In this document: one piece after another, positions 15,601 to 24,232 of the stretch
Position numbering within the stretch: the stretch's first letter is position 1
Layout: every line of letters starts with the position of its first letter
Source of the DNA: CALKJP01 sp046299555
GTDB taxonomy: Bacteria > Bacteroidota > Bacteroidia > JACCXN01
Assembly (NCBI GenBank): GCA_046299555.1
Contig: JBKBHS010000001.1
Span: forward strand, 124,001 to 188,000
Length of the DNA: 64,000 nt
Reading direction: 5' to 3'
The notes under the pieces: model-generated
What the model saw: the letters and a program-made list of their open reading frames with translations, nothing else
The model's database searches: none
What the model was told of the DNA's origin: nothing
Program-made: the position numbers and the translations under genes

Positions 15601-16935
15601 AAAGTATTTTCCATTTCCACATGCAGTAATAGACCTTACTTCTTGCGTAGGCATTAAAGCTCCGGATGTTACTTGTACACTTGAAACAACATTGCCTGAA
15701 TTCATGTCAATTTCGTAAATATATGGAAGTGGGGGAAGTGTTCCGCCTGTTCCTCCAACTATTAATCTTGTTTGATCGCAATTAAAGGCAATATTCCAAA
15801 ATTCCGTACTTGAAAATAAACCTCCCGGACTAGAATTATTCCAAACAAGCGCTCCTGTTGTTGATATTTTTTGAATCATTGCATTTGAACCATTGGTAAC
15901 ATAAGAATTACCTGCATTATCGGTTGCAAATGTACCAAGCCACATGGTGGTATCGTATGGAGTATTGTAAGTCCACTGCAATGTTCCTCCCGCATTGTAT
16001 TTTAATAATTGCAATGGCATAACTCCTCCAATAATGTAAACATTACCTGCACCGTCTTTTTCACATTCCCATACACAATCCCAGTTAGTCGCAAAACTTG
16101 GCGTTTGTGTCCAAGGGTCTATTATTATAGATTTTGTAATGTCATAATTTGCTAATTCAAATGAAATCTTATTCCCATTTACTTTGTACTTCGATGGTAT
16201 AACATTGTTTTTATTATCAGCATAAAAAGTTACAGGAGCATGATCGATTATATCACCTAATGCAGTATGTGTTCTAATTGTACCATCAGAATTAAGAACA
16301 AAAGGCTTAGAATATTCTAATGATACTTGAGAAACATCTGCTCCGGGATGTACAATCAGTGAGTATTTAAAGCCAATTTCAGGATGCAATTCATAAAGCA
16401 CATCTATCCCTTGATAAAGATTTTTATAAAGGAGCTTCTTATAAGCGGGGATGTTATTTATATTTTCATATTGACCATTTTTCTTAACTACGTAGCTATG
16501 ATAATCAGATGTTTTATCAATTGCTTCTAAGTTTGAATTAAGATTTGAGTTAATCCATTTCGTAATTAACACCTCTCTTACCTCTTCAATTCGTTTTCCA
16601 AAATCTTTTTTTTGAAACTCCTGCCATTCATTTAGCGACTTAAAGCCTTTCTCTTTTTCCTTTTTTCTTTGTTCTTTTTCAATATCGGTTCTGTCTCTTA
16701 ATTTTTTTTGACTTAATTCGATTATCACTTCATTTGGTGTAAAATAATACACATGACTTCCACCATTAAATGCAAATTTTACATCCTTCGGATAATTTCT
16801 AATATCAAATTGACCTTTATTTTCAATAAAAGAACGCTGCTTATACAATCCTCCCTCCCAATTGATAGAATGATTATTAGCACTAACAAATAGCGATAGG
16901 AGAAATAAAATATTGGCAACTAAATATTTTTTCAT
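12607..16935 (-). CDS. Giant SprB-repeat adhesin with CHU_C domain (1442 residues)
   Basis: Signal peptide about 1-19, then an N-terminal domain of the type found with SBBP proteins (F-I-E-N-K-G-Q-F at about 36; DUF7948-like, to about 280). Next come a beta-propeller-like region with K-Y-N-A-G-G and N-x-Y-V motifs (about 285-630), a Cys-rich linker, and five to six SprB repeats at about 825-1265 (G-G-T-A-P-Y-T-Y-S-W-S-P). A PKD-like segment and a CHU_C domain at about 1352-1442 (F-S-P-N-N-D-G-L-N-D, Y-S-R-W-G-E-K) finish it. It is predicted to be exported by T9SS as a surface adhesin. It lies 26 bp after another giant adhesin and just before PorP/SprF. Confidence 0.9.
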   Translation of the reverse strand: MKKYLVANILFLLSLFVSANNHSINWEGGLYKQRSFIENKGQFDIRNYPKDVKFAFNGGSHVYYFTPNEVIIELSQKKLRDRTDIEKEQRKKEKEKGFKSLNEWQEFQKKDFGKRIEEVREVLITKWINSNLNSNLEAIDKTSDYHSYVVKKNGQYENINNIPAYKKLLYKNLYQGIDVLYELHPEIGFKYSLIVHPGADVSQVSLEYSKPFVLNSDGTIRTHTALGDIIDHAPVTFYADNKNNVIPSKYKVNGNKISFELANYDITKSIIIDPWTQTPSFATNWDCVWECEKDGAGNVYIIGGVMPLQLLKYNAGGTLQWTYNTPYDTTMWLGTFATDNAGNSYVTNGSNAMIQKISTTGALVWNNSSPGGLFSSTEFWNIAFNCDQTRLIVGGTGGTLPPLPYIYEIDMNSGNVVSSVQVTSGALMPTQEVRSITACGNGKYFYLTHDTLGYIHQNLTSCNTSGGSNVKFPHNYALEYKCENYRYNNSGIMAVRYYNGFVYIHRGNQLHKRNFINGTLIASVNIPGGSFVSSFGRNQVGCSGIDIDNCGNIYVGSTNAVVKFDQNLTQLASYPTSFNVYDVHVNTNGEVIACGATGNSNSSSRTGYIVSIAASACTTVPLTCCDATICPVGPVCTTTAPFNLNPIQSGGTFSGPGVSPTGNFNPAAAGVGTHTIVYTLACGSDSIQITVYNCTPLSLCQETNGQLTVSGGTAPYTWYQWQNGSSTPITNQTQCLACNPSYTWVGFPLNQCLNGAIPVSNCVVPAGYVQFATGATVTPTSNFPIKVVSANGDSIVINSLSGIPSCSPQTCPTITINTTVNNHVSCFGGNNGSATVSVTGGTAPYTYTWQPGNLSGATQNSLSAGTYTVYVTHSGNCTDSATVVITQPSSAVNAVINTFNNTSCTANTGSATVSVSGGTAPYTYSWSPSGGNAATASGLGVGTYTVTVTDNNGCQDTAMVNISTLNGPVISNPQQTNVTCFGLSNGTASVTVSGGTAPYTYSWSPFGGNAASASGLSAGTYTVTVTDNAGCSATQTFNITEPAALVATTNSVTPANCGVSNGAASISVTGGTGTYTYSWSPSGGSAASATGLAAGTYVVTVTDQNGCQDTANVIITTIGGPTINVVTQNNVSCNGGSDGSITVSASGANPPYSYLWSPTGGNASTANNLSAGTYTVTVTDSLGCVSVQTFTISQPNPIVPNATTTPANCATNDGSITLNASGGTAPYTYSWSPGGSTNSSISNLTGGVYTVTITDANNCTYTGSVTVPVTGSLNIDISPTTATIIQGDSVQLIASGQSNYTYSWSPSLGLSCNNCPNPFASPNVTTVYYVTVTDGSGCSGTDSILITVDIKCGEVFFPTIFSPNNDGLNDVQCVLGNCIGAIEWAVYSRWGEKLFETTDPKACWDGTYKGKPMNTGVYVYKLRAVLFNGDIVEQQGNFTITR

Positions 16936-16961
16936 TTTAATTTTTATTGTTTAAACATTAT

Positions 16962-19900
16962 TTATCTAACCAATGTAAAATTACCTTTTTCCTGTACAGT
17001 TGTTCCATCGGTTAAAGTTGCTTCTATAATATAAACAAATGAGCCGGTATTCATTAATTTTCCTTTATATGTTCCATCCCAGCAAATTTTTGGATCGGTT
17101 GTTGAAAACACTATTTCTCCCCAACGACTGTAAATTGTAAAGTTTAATTCTTTAATACAGTTACCTAAAACACAATAAGTATCATTCAAGCCATCGTCAT
17201 TGGGTGAAAAAATAGTTGGCACAAAAATTTCGCCACAAATAAAGTCAACAGTTACTTTTACACATGCACTATCCACGCATCCGTTTACATCAGTAACTGT
17301 TACACAATAGGTGGTTGTTTCGGTAGGTTTAGCATTTACTGTGGCACAGGTATCACAGTCTAATCCGGTTGAAGGAGTCCATAAATACGTTCCACCACCG
17401 CTTGCTGTTAATGTTGCTGTTTGAATTTGATTTATGGTAACATCTGTGCCGGCATTTGCTGTAGGGTTTGATAATACTGTTACATTCAATGTATCACTAT
17501 CTGTACACACTCCATTTGATACTGTTACTATAAAGGTAGTATCAATTGTAGTATTTACAGTAATTGTTGATGTTGTATCACCGGTATTCCAAGAATATAT
17601 GCTTCCTCCATTAGCAGTTAATGTATATTCCTTACCGCTACACATATTTTGTGATCCTGTAATGGAGGCATTAGGTGTTTGAAATACACTCACGTTAACA
17701 GATGCCGAATCAACACATCCATTATTTGATGTTACAACAACAGTATAACTTGTTGGAACGGTTGGATTAATTATAATTGAAGAAGTATTATCTCCAGTGC
17801 TCCATAAATAGGCTCCCCCACCTGTTGCAGTTAGAGTAGTACTTTGACCTTCACAAATACTTGTAATACCATTTATAGTAACATTTGGTAACGGATTTAC
17901 AAGTACATCTATTGAATCTCCTCCTATACAACCATTGGCATCAGTAACTAAAAGATAATATGTTGTATTTGCCGTTGGACTAACGGTTATTGTTTGAGTA
18001 GAACCTCCATTGCTCCAATTATAACTTGTAAAGTTTCCTGTAGTTAATTGAGCTGTTTGCCCCGAACATATAACTGTATCGCCTGTAATAATAGGTATTG
18101 GTGAAGGATTTACAATGATAGTTCCTGTAGCACTAACTGTTCCGCAACCACCTGTTAATGGAATACTGTAGTTAAAAGTACCTGTGGTGGTTGGCGTACC
18201 ACTTAATGTGATAGTATTGGCATTCCATGTAGCTGTAACTCCGCTAGGCAGTCCACTTGGGGTACCAATTCCGGTAGCACCACTAGTGGTATGCGTAATT
18301 GCAGGATTAATTGGATTACCTACACAAAGTGAAGCATTAACAGGTCCGGTAACTGTATTTACATTTATAACCGTTATTGTTCCTGTAGCACTAACTGTTC
18401 CGCAACCTCCGGTTAATGGGATGGTATAATTAAATGTGCCCGTTGCTGTTGGGGTTCCACTTATTGTAATCGTATTGGAATTCCATGTAGCAGTAGCCCA
18501 ACCTGGTAGTCCGCTTGGAGTACCTATTCCGGTGGCTCCTGTGGTGGTTAATGTAATATTAGGAGATAAAGGTGTGTTTACACAAACCGTTGCATTGGCG
18601 TTTCCGGTAACAGTATTTTCCGGATTTACGGTTATGGTTCCTGTTGCATTTACAGCACCACAACCTCCGGTTAATGGGATGGTATAATTAAATGTACCCG
18701 ATGCTGTTGGGGTTCCACTTATTGTAATCGTATTAGAATTCCATGTAGCAGTAGCCCAACCTGGTAGTCCGCTTGGAGTACCTATTCCGGTGGCTCCTGT
18801 GGTGGTTAATGTAATATTAGGAGATAAAGGTGTGTTTACACAAACCGTTGCATTGGCGTTTCCGGTAACAGTATTTTCCGGATTTACGGTTATGGTTCCT
18901 GTTGCATTTACGGTACCACAACCTCCAATTAATGGGATGGTATAATTAAATGTGCCCGTTGCTGTTGGGGTTCCACTTATTGTAATTGTATTGGCATTCC
19001 ATGTAGCTGTAACTCCGTTTGGTAGTCCGCTTGGAGTATCTATACCGGTGGCACCTGTGGTGGTTAATATAATATTAGGAGATAAAGGTGTGTTTACACA
19101 AACCGTTGCATTGGCATTTCCGGTAACAGTATTTTCCGGATTTACGATTATAGTTCCTGTAGCATTTACAGTGCCACAACCTCCGGTTAATGGGATGGTA
19201 TAATTAAATGTACCCGATGCTGTTGGGGTTCCACTTATTGTAATCGTATTGGAATTCCATGAAACAGTAGCCCAACCTGGTAGTCCGCTTGGAGTTCCTA
19301 TTCCGGTGGCTCCTGTAGTTGTATGCGTAATTACCGGTGAAATTGGCTGATTAACACAGGCTGTAGCCGTATTTGGTCCACTTACTGTATTATTACTAAT
19401 AACCGTAATTGTTCCTGTAGCATTTACAGTGCCACAACCTCCGGTTAATGGGATGGTATAATTAAATGTACCCGATGCTGTTGGGGTTCCACTTATTGTA
19501 ATCGTATTGGAATTCCATGAAACAGTAGCCCAACCTGGTAGTCCGCTTGGAGTTCCTATTCCGGTGGCTCCTGTAGTTGTATGCGTAATTGCTGGAGAAA
19601 TTGGTTGATTTACGCAAACCGTTGCAGTATTTGGGCCCGATACAGTATTAGTTGGATTAACGGTAACAGTTACTGAGGTTCGAGTAGTACTAACACAGGT
19701 TGAATCGGTTCCTGATACTGTTTCTACATAATAAGTAGTGGTAGTTGTAGGGAAATAGTTAGTAGAAGTAGTTCCTAAATAAGTTCCGCCTGTTGCAGCA
19801 GAATATACATTATAAGTATTACCCGGACCTCCACCGCTAGCAGAAATATTTACTTGTTGGCCTGCACAAACCGGATTAGGTGTGGCAGTAACCGTAGTTG

Positions 19901-21422
19901 GAGCCGGTGGTGGCACACATACAGTTTGAATACATTGCACTGTTCTGTTTGGAGTAATATTAGTAACTGTAGGTGTTATAGTTGTATTTGTAACCGTATT
20001 GCTGTTCCAACTATTATATATTGGTGTTCCATAAGTATAAGAAGGGCCATCACTAGTTAAGTTTACACTTGTTGCCGCACAAGTTGTTGGTGCATTTCCT
20101 AAATTATCAGTTTTAATAAAATGTAAATCATGTCCCGTTCCGGCTAAATTATAAGAAACGCCAATATATCCTCCATCTGATACTTGCTCACCAAAAGGTA
20201 AAATAGAAGCTAAATTAAAAGTGTGTTGTCTTGCCCAAGTAAATGAATTATTTGAGGGATTTATTTTAAACAACAAATTACTAAATGAAGGAATCGGTAA
20301 ATAATTAGCCCAAACAGCATATTGTCCATCGCTTGTTTCAAAAAAACGATTTGGGATTAGAGGATGATAAGGTCCAACTAAAGGGATTAACATACCACCA
20401 CCTACTCTTCTAATCCAAGTTGGATTTGCCCAAGCACCACTGCCAGGCAAACGCATTAAAATACAAGGGCGTGTGGTACCGCCCGCATTATCATTACCGG
20501 AAATAAGAGGTAAACCTGCTGCAGTTTTAGAAATAGAAGACAAGCTTTTACTGGATTGACTGGTACTATTAGATGGATTATCAATTTGTCTGTGCCAAAC
20601 AATTGCTCCTGTATTGTCAACTTTTAAAAACATGGCATCAGTTGGGGTTGTATCTTCACAATCTGAATTGAAAACAGAAAACACATTATTCACCTTATAA
20701 TTTCCAATGGCTATGTAACCATCTGATACTTCTACCACATCAACAAAACTGGCATCATTATAAATTCTATTAGCAGGAGTATTACTGGTAACATAGTATC
20801 TAAAAACTCTATGCCATTGATGATTTCCACTTGCATCGAATTTTACAATAAGTGGAGATGAAATTTGCTCGGTTGCCGACTGTGAACAACTTGCGTCATT
20901 ATTGGTAACGGCAGAAAACTTAACTTCAGGACCTGCTCCGTCCGGGTCGTATCCTATTACATATCCTACACACAAATAACCACCATCATTTGTTTTTATA
21001 ACTTTATTAAAAAAAGCGCCATCTGCTTGTGAAATCGAAAATCTTCTTCCACTTATAAAATTTCCGGTAGCATCAACAAAAATTAAAAATGCCGGACCAT
21101 TATCACTACCTCCACAAATATAATATCGGTTTAAAGCTTGGTCGCGCTTAAAATCTCCAAACATAAATGCCAATGAAGCATCTGAATATCGCTTTGCCCA
21201 AACTACATTACCATTAGCATCTATTTGCGAAAGCGATGAAACAAAAGGAATAAAATTGGAATGAAAACCTGAGAATACGTAATTATCAGGGGTTAAAGCT
21301 TCGGTAGCATTAACCGGCAAATCAAATAATGCTACATCATAATTAATTCTAAAAGTTGATTGAGCATTAACTGTAGTAATAATTCCAAGAATGAAAATTA
21401 CTACCAATTTCAACTTTTTCAT
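16962..21422 (-). CDS. Giant Ig-like-repeat adhesin with CHU_C domain (1486 residues)
   Basis: Signal peptide about 1-20, then a propeller-like N-terminal half (about 25-450) with repeated D-G-G-Y-x-x-x-G and W-A-R-Q-type motifs. Six tandem 86-residue Ig-like repeats follow at about 586-1101 (each has P-S-G-L-P, I-T-I-S-G-T-P-T and F-N-Y-T-I-P-L-T-G-G-C-G), then PKD/Ig-like modules with S-Y-N-W-S-N-G-G type cores, and a CHU_C domain at about 1393-1486. It is the first gene of the leftward operon. Its coding repeats are nearly identical at DNA level, pointing to recent expansion. Confidence 0.9.
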   Translation of the reverse strand: MKKLKLVVIFILGIITTVNAQSTFRINYDVALFDLPVNATEALTPDNYVFSGFHSNFIPFVSSLSQIDANGNVVWAKRYSDASLAFMFGDFKRDQALNRYYICGGSDNGPAFLIFVDATGNFISGRRFSISQADGAFFNKVIKTNDGGYLCVGYVIGYDPDGAGPEVKFSAVTNNDASCSQSATEQISSPLIVKFDASGNHQWHRVFRYYVTSNTPANRIYNDASFVDVVEVSDGYIAIGNYKVNNVFSVFNSDCEDTTPTDAMFLKVDNTGAIVWHRQIDNPSNSTSQSSKSLSSISKTAAGLPLISGNDNAGGTTRPCILMRLPGSGAWANPTWIRRVGGGMLIPLVGPYHPLIPNRFFETSDGQYAVWANYLPIPSFSNLLFKINPSNNSFTWARQHTFNLASILPFGEQVSDGGYIGVSYNLAGTGHDLHFIKTDNLGNAPTTCAATSVNLTSDGPSYTYGTPIYNSWNSNTVTNTTITPTVTNITPNRTVQCIQTVCVPPPAPTTVTATPNPVCAGQQVNISASGGGPGNTYNVYSAATGGTYLGTTSTNYFPTTTTTYYVETVSGTDSTCVSTTRTSVTVTVNPTNTVSGPNTATVCVNQPISPAITHTTTGATGIGTPSGLPGWATVSWNSNTITISGTPTASGTFNYTIPLTGGCGTVNATGTITVISNNTVSGPNTATACVNQPISPVITHTTTGATGIGTPSGLPGWATVSWNSNTITISGTPTASGTFNYTIPLTGGCGTVNATGTIIVNPENTVTGNANATVCVNTPLSPNIILTTTGATGIDTPSGLPNGVTATWNANTITISGTPTATGTFNYTIPLIGGCGTVNATGTITVNPENTVTGNANATVCVNTPLSPNITLTTTGATGIGTPSGLPGWATATWNSNTITISGTPTASGTFNYTIPLTGGCGAVNATGTITVNPENTVTGNANATVCVNTPLSPNITLTTTGATGIGTPSGLPGWATATWNSNTITISGTPTATGTFNYTIPLTGGCGTVSATGTITVINVNTVTGPVNASLCVGNPINPAITHTTSGATGIGTPSGLPSGVTATWNANTITLSGTPTTTGTFNYSIPLTGGCGTVSATGTIIVNPSPIPIITGDTVICSGQTAQLTTGNFTSYNWSNGGSTQTITVSPTANTTYYLLVTDANGCIGGDSIDVLVNPLPNVTINGITSICEGQSTTLTATGGGAYLWSTGDNTSSIIINPTVPTSYTVVVTSNNGCVDSASVNVSVFQTPNASITGSQNMCSGKEYTLTANGGSIYSWNTGDTTSTITVNTTIDTTFIVTVSNGVCTDSDTLNVTVLSNPTANAGTDVTINQIQTATLTASGGGTYLWTPSTGLDCDTCATVNAKPTETTTYCVTVTDVNGCVDSACVKVTVDFICGEIFVPTIFSPNDDGLNDTYCVLGNCIKELNFTIYSRWGEIVFSTTDPKICWDGTYKGKLMNTGSFVYIIEATLTDGTTVQEKGNFTLVR
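18119..19664 (-). repeat. Six tandem 258-bp coding repeats (86 residues each)
   Basis: Repeat starts are spaced 258 bp apart (for example the same landmark falls at 18562, 18820 and 19078). Segments 19153-19332 and 19411-19590 are identical over 180 bp. The repeats encode Ig-like modules inside the 1486-residue adhesin. Confidence 0.85.
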
Positions 21423-21481
21423 AGGGTACAGTTTTGGTTCATTAATAAAACAAATTTATCGATAATTAAAATTTGAAATTA

Positions 21482-21496
21482 GAGGGCTGCCCCCTC
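21482..21496 (-). terminator. Weak hairpin after the NarL-type regulator
   Basis: GAGGG, a 5-nt loop, then CCCTC, about 75 bp beyond the regulator's stop on the minus strand. The T-run is poor on that strand (better on the plus strand), so this is a weak call. Confidence 0.3.
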
Positions 21497-21571
21497 AATT
21501 TTTGTTAGAAAACGGTTGTGAGAGGTCAGAAAAATTATATTTTAAAACTTTAAAATTGTATGATGGTTATT

Positions 21572-22225
21572 TTAAAGTTCTTTTATAGTATCCAGCAATT
21601 CTTTGTTTTCAATTACCCAATGAAGAAGGCTATTATTTCTAGCATCAAGCCCTAGCTTTTTGCAAATGCGCGAACGATAATTTTCTACCGATTTTACTGA
21701 AACGAATAATAATTCAGCTATTTCTTTGCTTGACAATCGCTTACTTACTAGTTTTAATGTTTTTAATTCAACTTGTGTAAGTGATTGCAATGTGTTTTTT
21801 AATTCTTGCAATTCTTTATTTATTTGTTGTGAATTTGAATTTATTCCTTTGCCAATATATACTTCACCTCTTAATACATTATTTATGCAATTTTCAATCT
21901 CATTGGCTGAATTATCTTTAACTATATATCCTTTGGCTCCGTATAAAAGTGCTTTTTTTAGCACTTCTTCTTCTTTATACATGGTAAGAATAATAACCGC
22001 AGTAGGTAAGTTTTCTTCGTTTATATTTTTGCAAACTTCTAAACCATTTTTTAATGGCATATCAATATCTAATATGGCTATATCGGGTTGATGTTGTTTA
22101 ATTTTATTTATTGCCTCATTTCCTTCTGAGCATTCTAAAATTTCAATATCAGGTATTATTGATTGTAATATTTGCAACAATCCTTTTCTGAAAATTGGAT
22201 GATCATCAGCAATTAGAATTTTCAT
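21572..22225 (-). CDS. NarL/LuxR-type response regulator
   Basis: A 217-residue two-domain regulator: receiver at about 1-120 with acidic D7-D8, phospho-acceptor D53 (I-L-D-I-D-M-P) and K104-type lysine (Y-I-V-K-D), then a LuxR-type helix-turn-helix at about 145-205 (V-S-K-R-L-S-S-K-E-I-A-E-L-L-F-V-S-V-K-S-V-E-N-Y-R). It starts 2 bp after the histidine kinase stop, so the two are a cognate pair. Targets are unknown; the efflux operon just upstream is a natural candidate. Confidence 0.92.
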   Translation of the reverse strand: MKILIADDHPIFRKGLLQILQSIIPDIEILECSEGNEAINKIKQHQPDIAILDIDMPLKNGLEVCKNINEENLPTAVIILTMYKEEEVLKKALLYGAKGYIVKDNSANEIENCINNVLRGEVYIGKGINSNSQQINKELQELKNTLQSLTQVELKTLKLVSKRLSSKEIAELLFVSVKSVENYRSRICKKLGLDARNNSLLHWVIENKELLDTIKEL

Positions 22226-22227
22226 TT

Positions 22228-24192
22228 TTAAAACTTTATTACAAGTTTAAATCCTTTGTTAATTTTATCATCTAATGCTAATATACCGTTTATAATTCTC
22301 GAACGTTCGCGAATTGACATAAATCCCATCCCTGTCGAAAATTCTTGCTTACTAATACCTTTTCCGTTATCTTGATAAGTAATTACAAACAAATTATTTT
22401 CTTTTTTAATCGTAATTTTTAATGCCGTTGCTTCTGCATGTTTAATAGTATTGTTTACGCATTCTTGTAAAATTCTATAAATATGTGTTTTCTTTTCGAG
22501 ATCAATTTTTTCAATTTCTTCATCTATTTCATAACTACATTCAAGCTTGGTATCGCGTTGTACCGTTTCCAGCATACTTGCTACTGCTCTTATAATACCA
22601 ATTTTTTCAATGGAAGAAGGATATAGCCTTCTTGAGATTTCTCTGGTTTGTTCTATAATTTCTCCAATTGAATCTTCTAAATCATCGATATTATCAATTT
22701 GGCCTTGTTTAAATAAATGTATTTTGGATTTTATAACTGACAATGACTGTCCTATATCATCATGTAAATCTTTGGCTATTCGGCTTCTTTCTGCTTCAAG
22801 ATTTTCGATTAACTGCCGCGAATAATTTTGTTGTTGTTTTCTGGTTAATCGAATATGTCGAATATACAATACGGTAGCAATTAATAAAATTATAAAAATC
22901 GATGTTGAAACAATAATTCTGATTCGAGATGCTTTTTTAAGATTTTCTTTTTCTAAATCTGTTATTTTACTTCGCTCTTTGATTAACTCATTTTCTTTTT
23001 TTTCGATATTATATTTTAATTGTAGTTCGGCTATTTTTTGTGCATTTTCTAAACTTTCAATACTATCTTTTAATTCGTATTTTTTAATTAAATAATCATA
23101 GGCGTTTTTAAAATCTTTTTTACGATAATAAATATCCGAAAGAAGTGTATATGCCAGATTTAAGTCTTCGTAATTTTTATTTTTTTGGGCAATATGAGTA
23201 CCTTCATTTATTAATTGAATAGCCTTATTATATTCATTTAATTGAATATAGGGCCTGGCTTTAACGATATAGGCTTTTGATAAAAATTCATCGATATTAT
23301 TTTGTTTAAAAATAGTTATGGCAGAATCGTATAAGTTTATAGCTTGCTTATAATCGGTATTTTGATAAAATATATTGGCAATATTTAAGTATAATACACC
23401 TAATACTTTGGGAAATCCAATTTTCTTGGCATAATCCAGAGCGTCATAATAATGCTGCAGAGCTTTTTCTTTTTCATCATCATTGTAAATTAAACCTAAG
23501 TTAACTTTTAAATTTAAAGCTAATCTTATTTCGTCTTCTTTTTCAGCAACTTCTAAAGCCCTTTCAAATTCTTTTTTAGCTAATTCCTTTTCTCCGGTTT
23601 TAAAGTGTATTAATCCTAAATTATTCAGAAGCATGGCTTCGAAATATTTTTGCTTATTTTTTTCGGCTAAGCGAATACCGTCTAAATAAAATTTTGCTGC
23701 TTCTGCTGATTGACCTCTCCCTTCATAAAGTAATCCTAATCCATTATAACATTCTACTTGATTTCTAAAATCATTTCGTTTTTCGGATTCGGCTAATATT
23801 TCTTTAAAAAGTTCTTCGGCTTTTTCTTCTTCTCCTTCATCTTGAAGGATAAAGGTTAATCTAATTCTGTTAGAATTTACTAGGGTAATATTATTATCCT
23901 TTTTGGCTAATTCTATTGATTTTAAATACCACTTTTTTGCTTCGTTTTGTTTTTGTGAGAAATAATAATAATTCCCATAAAACTGAAGAATCTCGGCTTC
24001 TTTAGAAAGTGAATTTTCATTACGAGCAATTTCTATTGCTCTTTCGCCAAGCTGAAAAACTTGAGCAGAATCGTAATAAGTGCTAAGTTGAATTTTTTTC
24101 TTTATAGCATCAAATTCATTGCTATTTTGTGCTTTAAGATTTACGGCAGCACATAATATGTAAACAAAAAATAAAAACAGATTATATTTCAT
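22228..24192 (-). CDS. TPR-containing sensor histidine kinase (HisKA_3 type)
   Basis: A 654-residue protein: signal peptide about 1-21 (ending L-K-A-Q), a TPR array at about 40-385 predicted to be periplasmic, a coiled coil, one membrane helix at about 423-442, then HisKA_3 dimerisation with phospho-acceptor H477 (R-I-A-K-D-L-H-D-D-I-G-Q-S-L-S) and an HATPase_c domain with N-N-T-I-K-H and D-N-G-K-G-I. This is a normal Bacteroidota NarX-like kinase. It is paired with the NarL-type regulator. The ATG lies inside the loop of a perfect 15-bp hairpin (24174-24213), so its expression may be under RNA-level control. Confidence 0.92.
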   Translation of the reverse strand: MKYNLFLFFVYILCAAVNLKAQNSNEFDAIKKKIQLSTYYDSAQVFQLGERAIEIARNENSLSKEAEILQFYGNYYYFSQKQNEAKKWYLKSIELAKKDNNITLVNSNRIRLTFILQDEGEEEKAEELFKEILAESEKRNDFRNQVECYNGLGLLYEGRGQSAEAAKFYLDGIRLAEKNKQKYFEAMLLNNLGLIHFKTGEKELAKKEFERALEVAEKEDEIRLALNLKVNLGLIYNDDEKEKALQHYYDALDYAKKIGFPKVLGVLYLNIANIFYQNTDYKQAINLYDSAITIFKQNNIDEFLSKAYIVKARPYIQLNEYNKAIQLINEGTHIAQKNKNYEDLNLAYTLLSDIYYRKKDFKNAYDYLIKKYELKDSIESLENAQKIAELQLKYNIEKKENELIKERSKITDLEKENLKKASRIRIIVSTSIFIILLIATVLYIRHIRLTRKQQQNYSRQLIENLEAERSRIAKDLHDDIGQSLSVIKSKIHLFKQGQIDNIDDLEDSIGEIIEQTREISRRLYPSSIEKIGIIRAVASMLETVQRDTKLECSYEIDEEIEKIDLEKKTHIYRILQECVNNTIKHAEATALKITIKKENNLFVITYQDNGKGISKQEFSTGMGFMSIRERSRIINGILALDDKINKGFKLVIKF

Positions 24193-24213
24193 AAATCGAA
24201 TATAATCTGTTTT
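24174..24213 (-). terminator. Perfect 15-bp terminator-like hairpin enclosing the kinase start codon
   Basis: On the minus strand: AAAACAGATTATATT, a 10-nt loop that contains the kinase ATG (24192-24190), then AATATAATCTGTTTT followed by TATTTTTTG. The hairpin starts 20 bp after the RND transporter stop. The 3' arm encodes kinase residues 3-6, so terminator and coding sequence coincide. Confidence 0.65.
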
Positions 24214-24232
24214 AAATTTATTTACAATAAAA

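Noticed and set aside
17434..19203. Plus-strand Val/Pro-rich frames opposite the Ig-like adhesin repeats
   Set aside because: They recur with the 258-bp unit and are antisense to a gene with signal peptide and CHU_C domain.
18119..19664. CRISPR-like regular spacing
   Set aside because: The units are 258-bp coding repeats with no short repeat plus unique spacer structure, and no cas genes are near.
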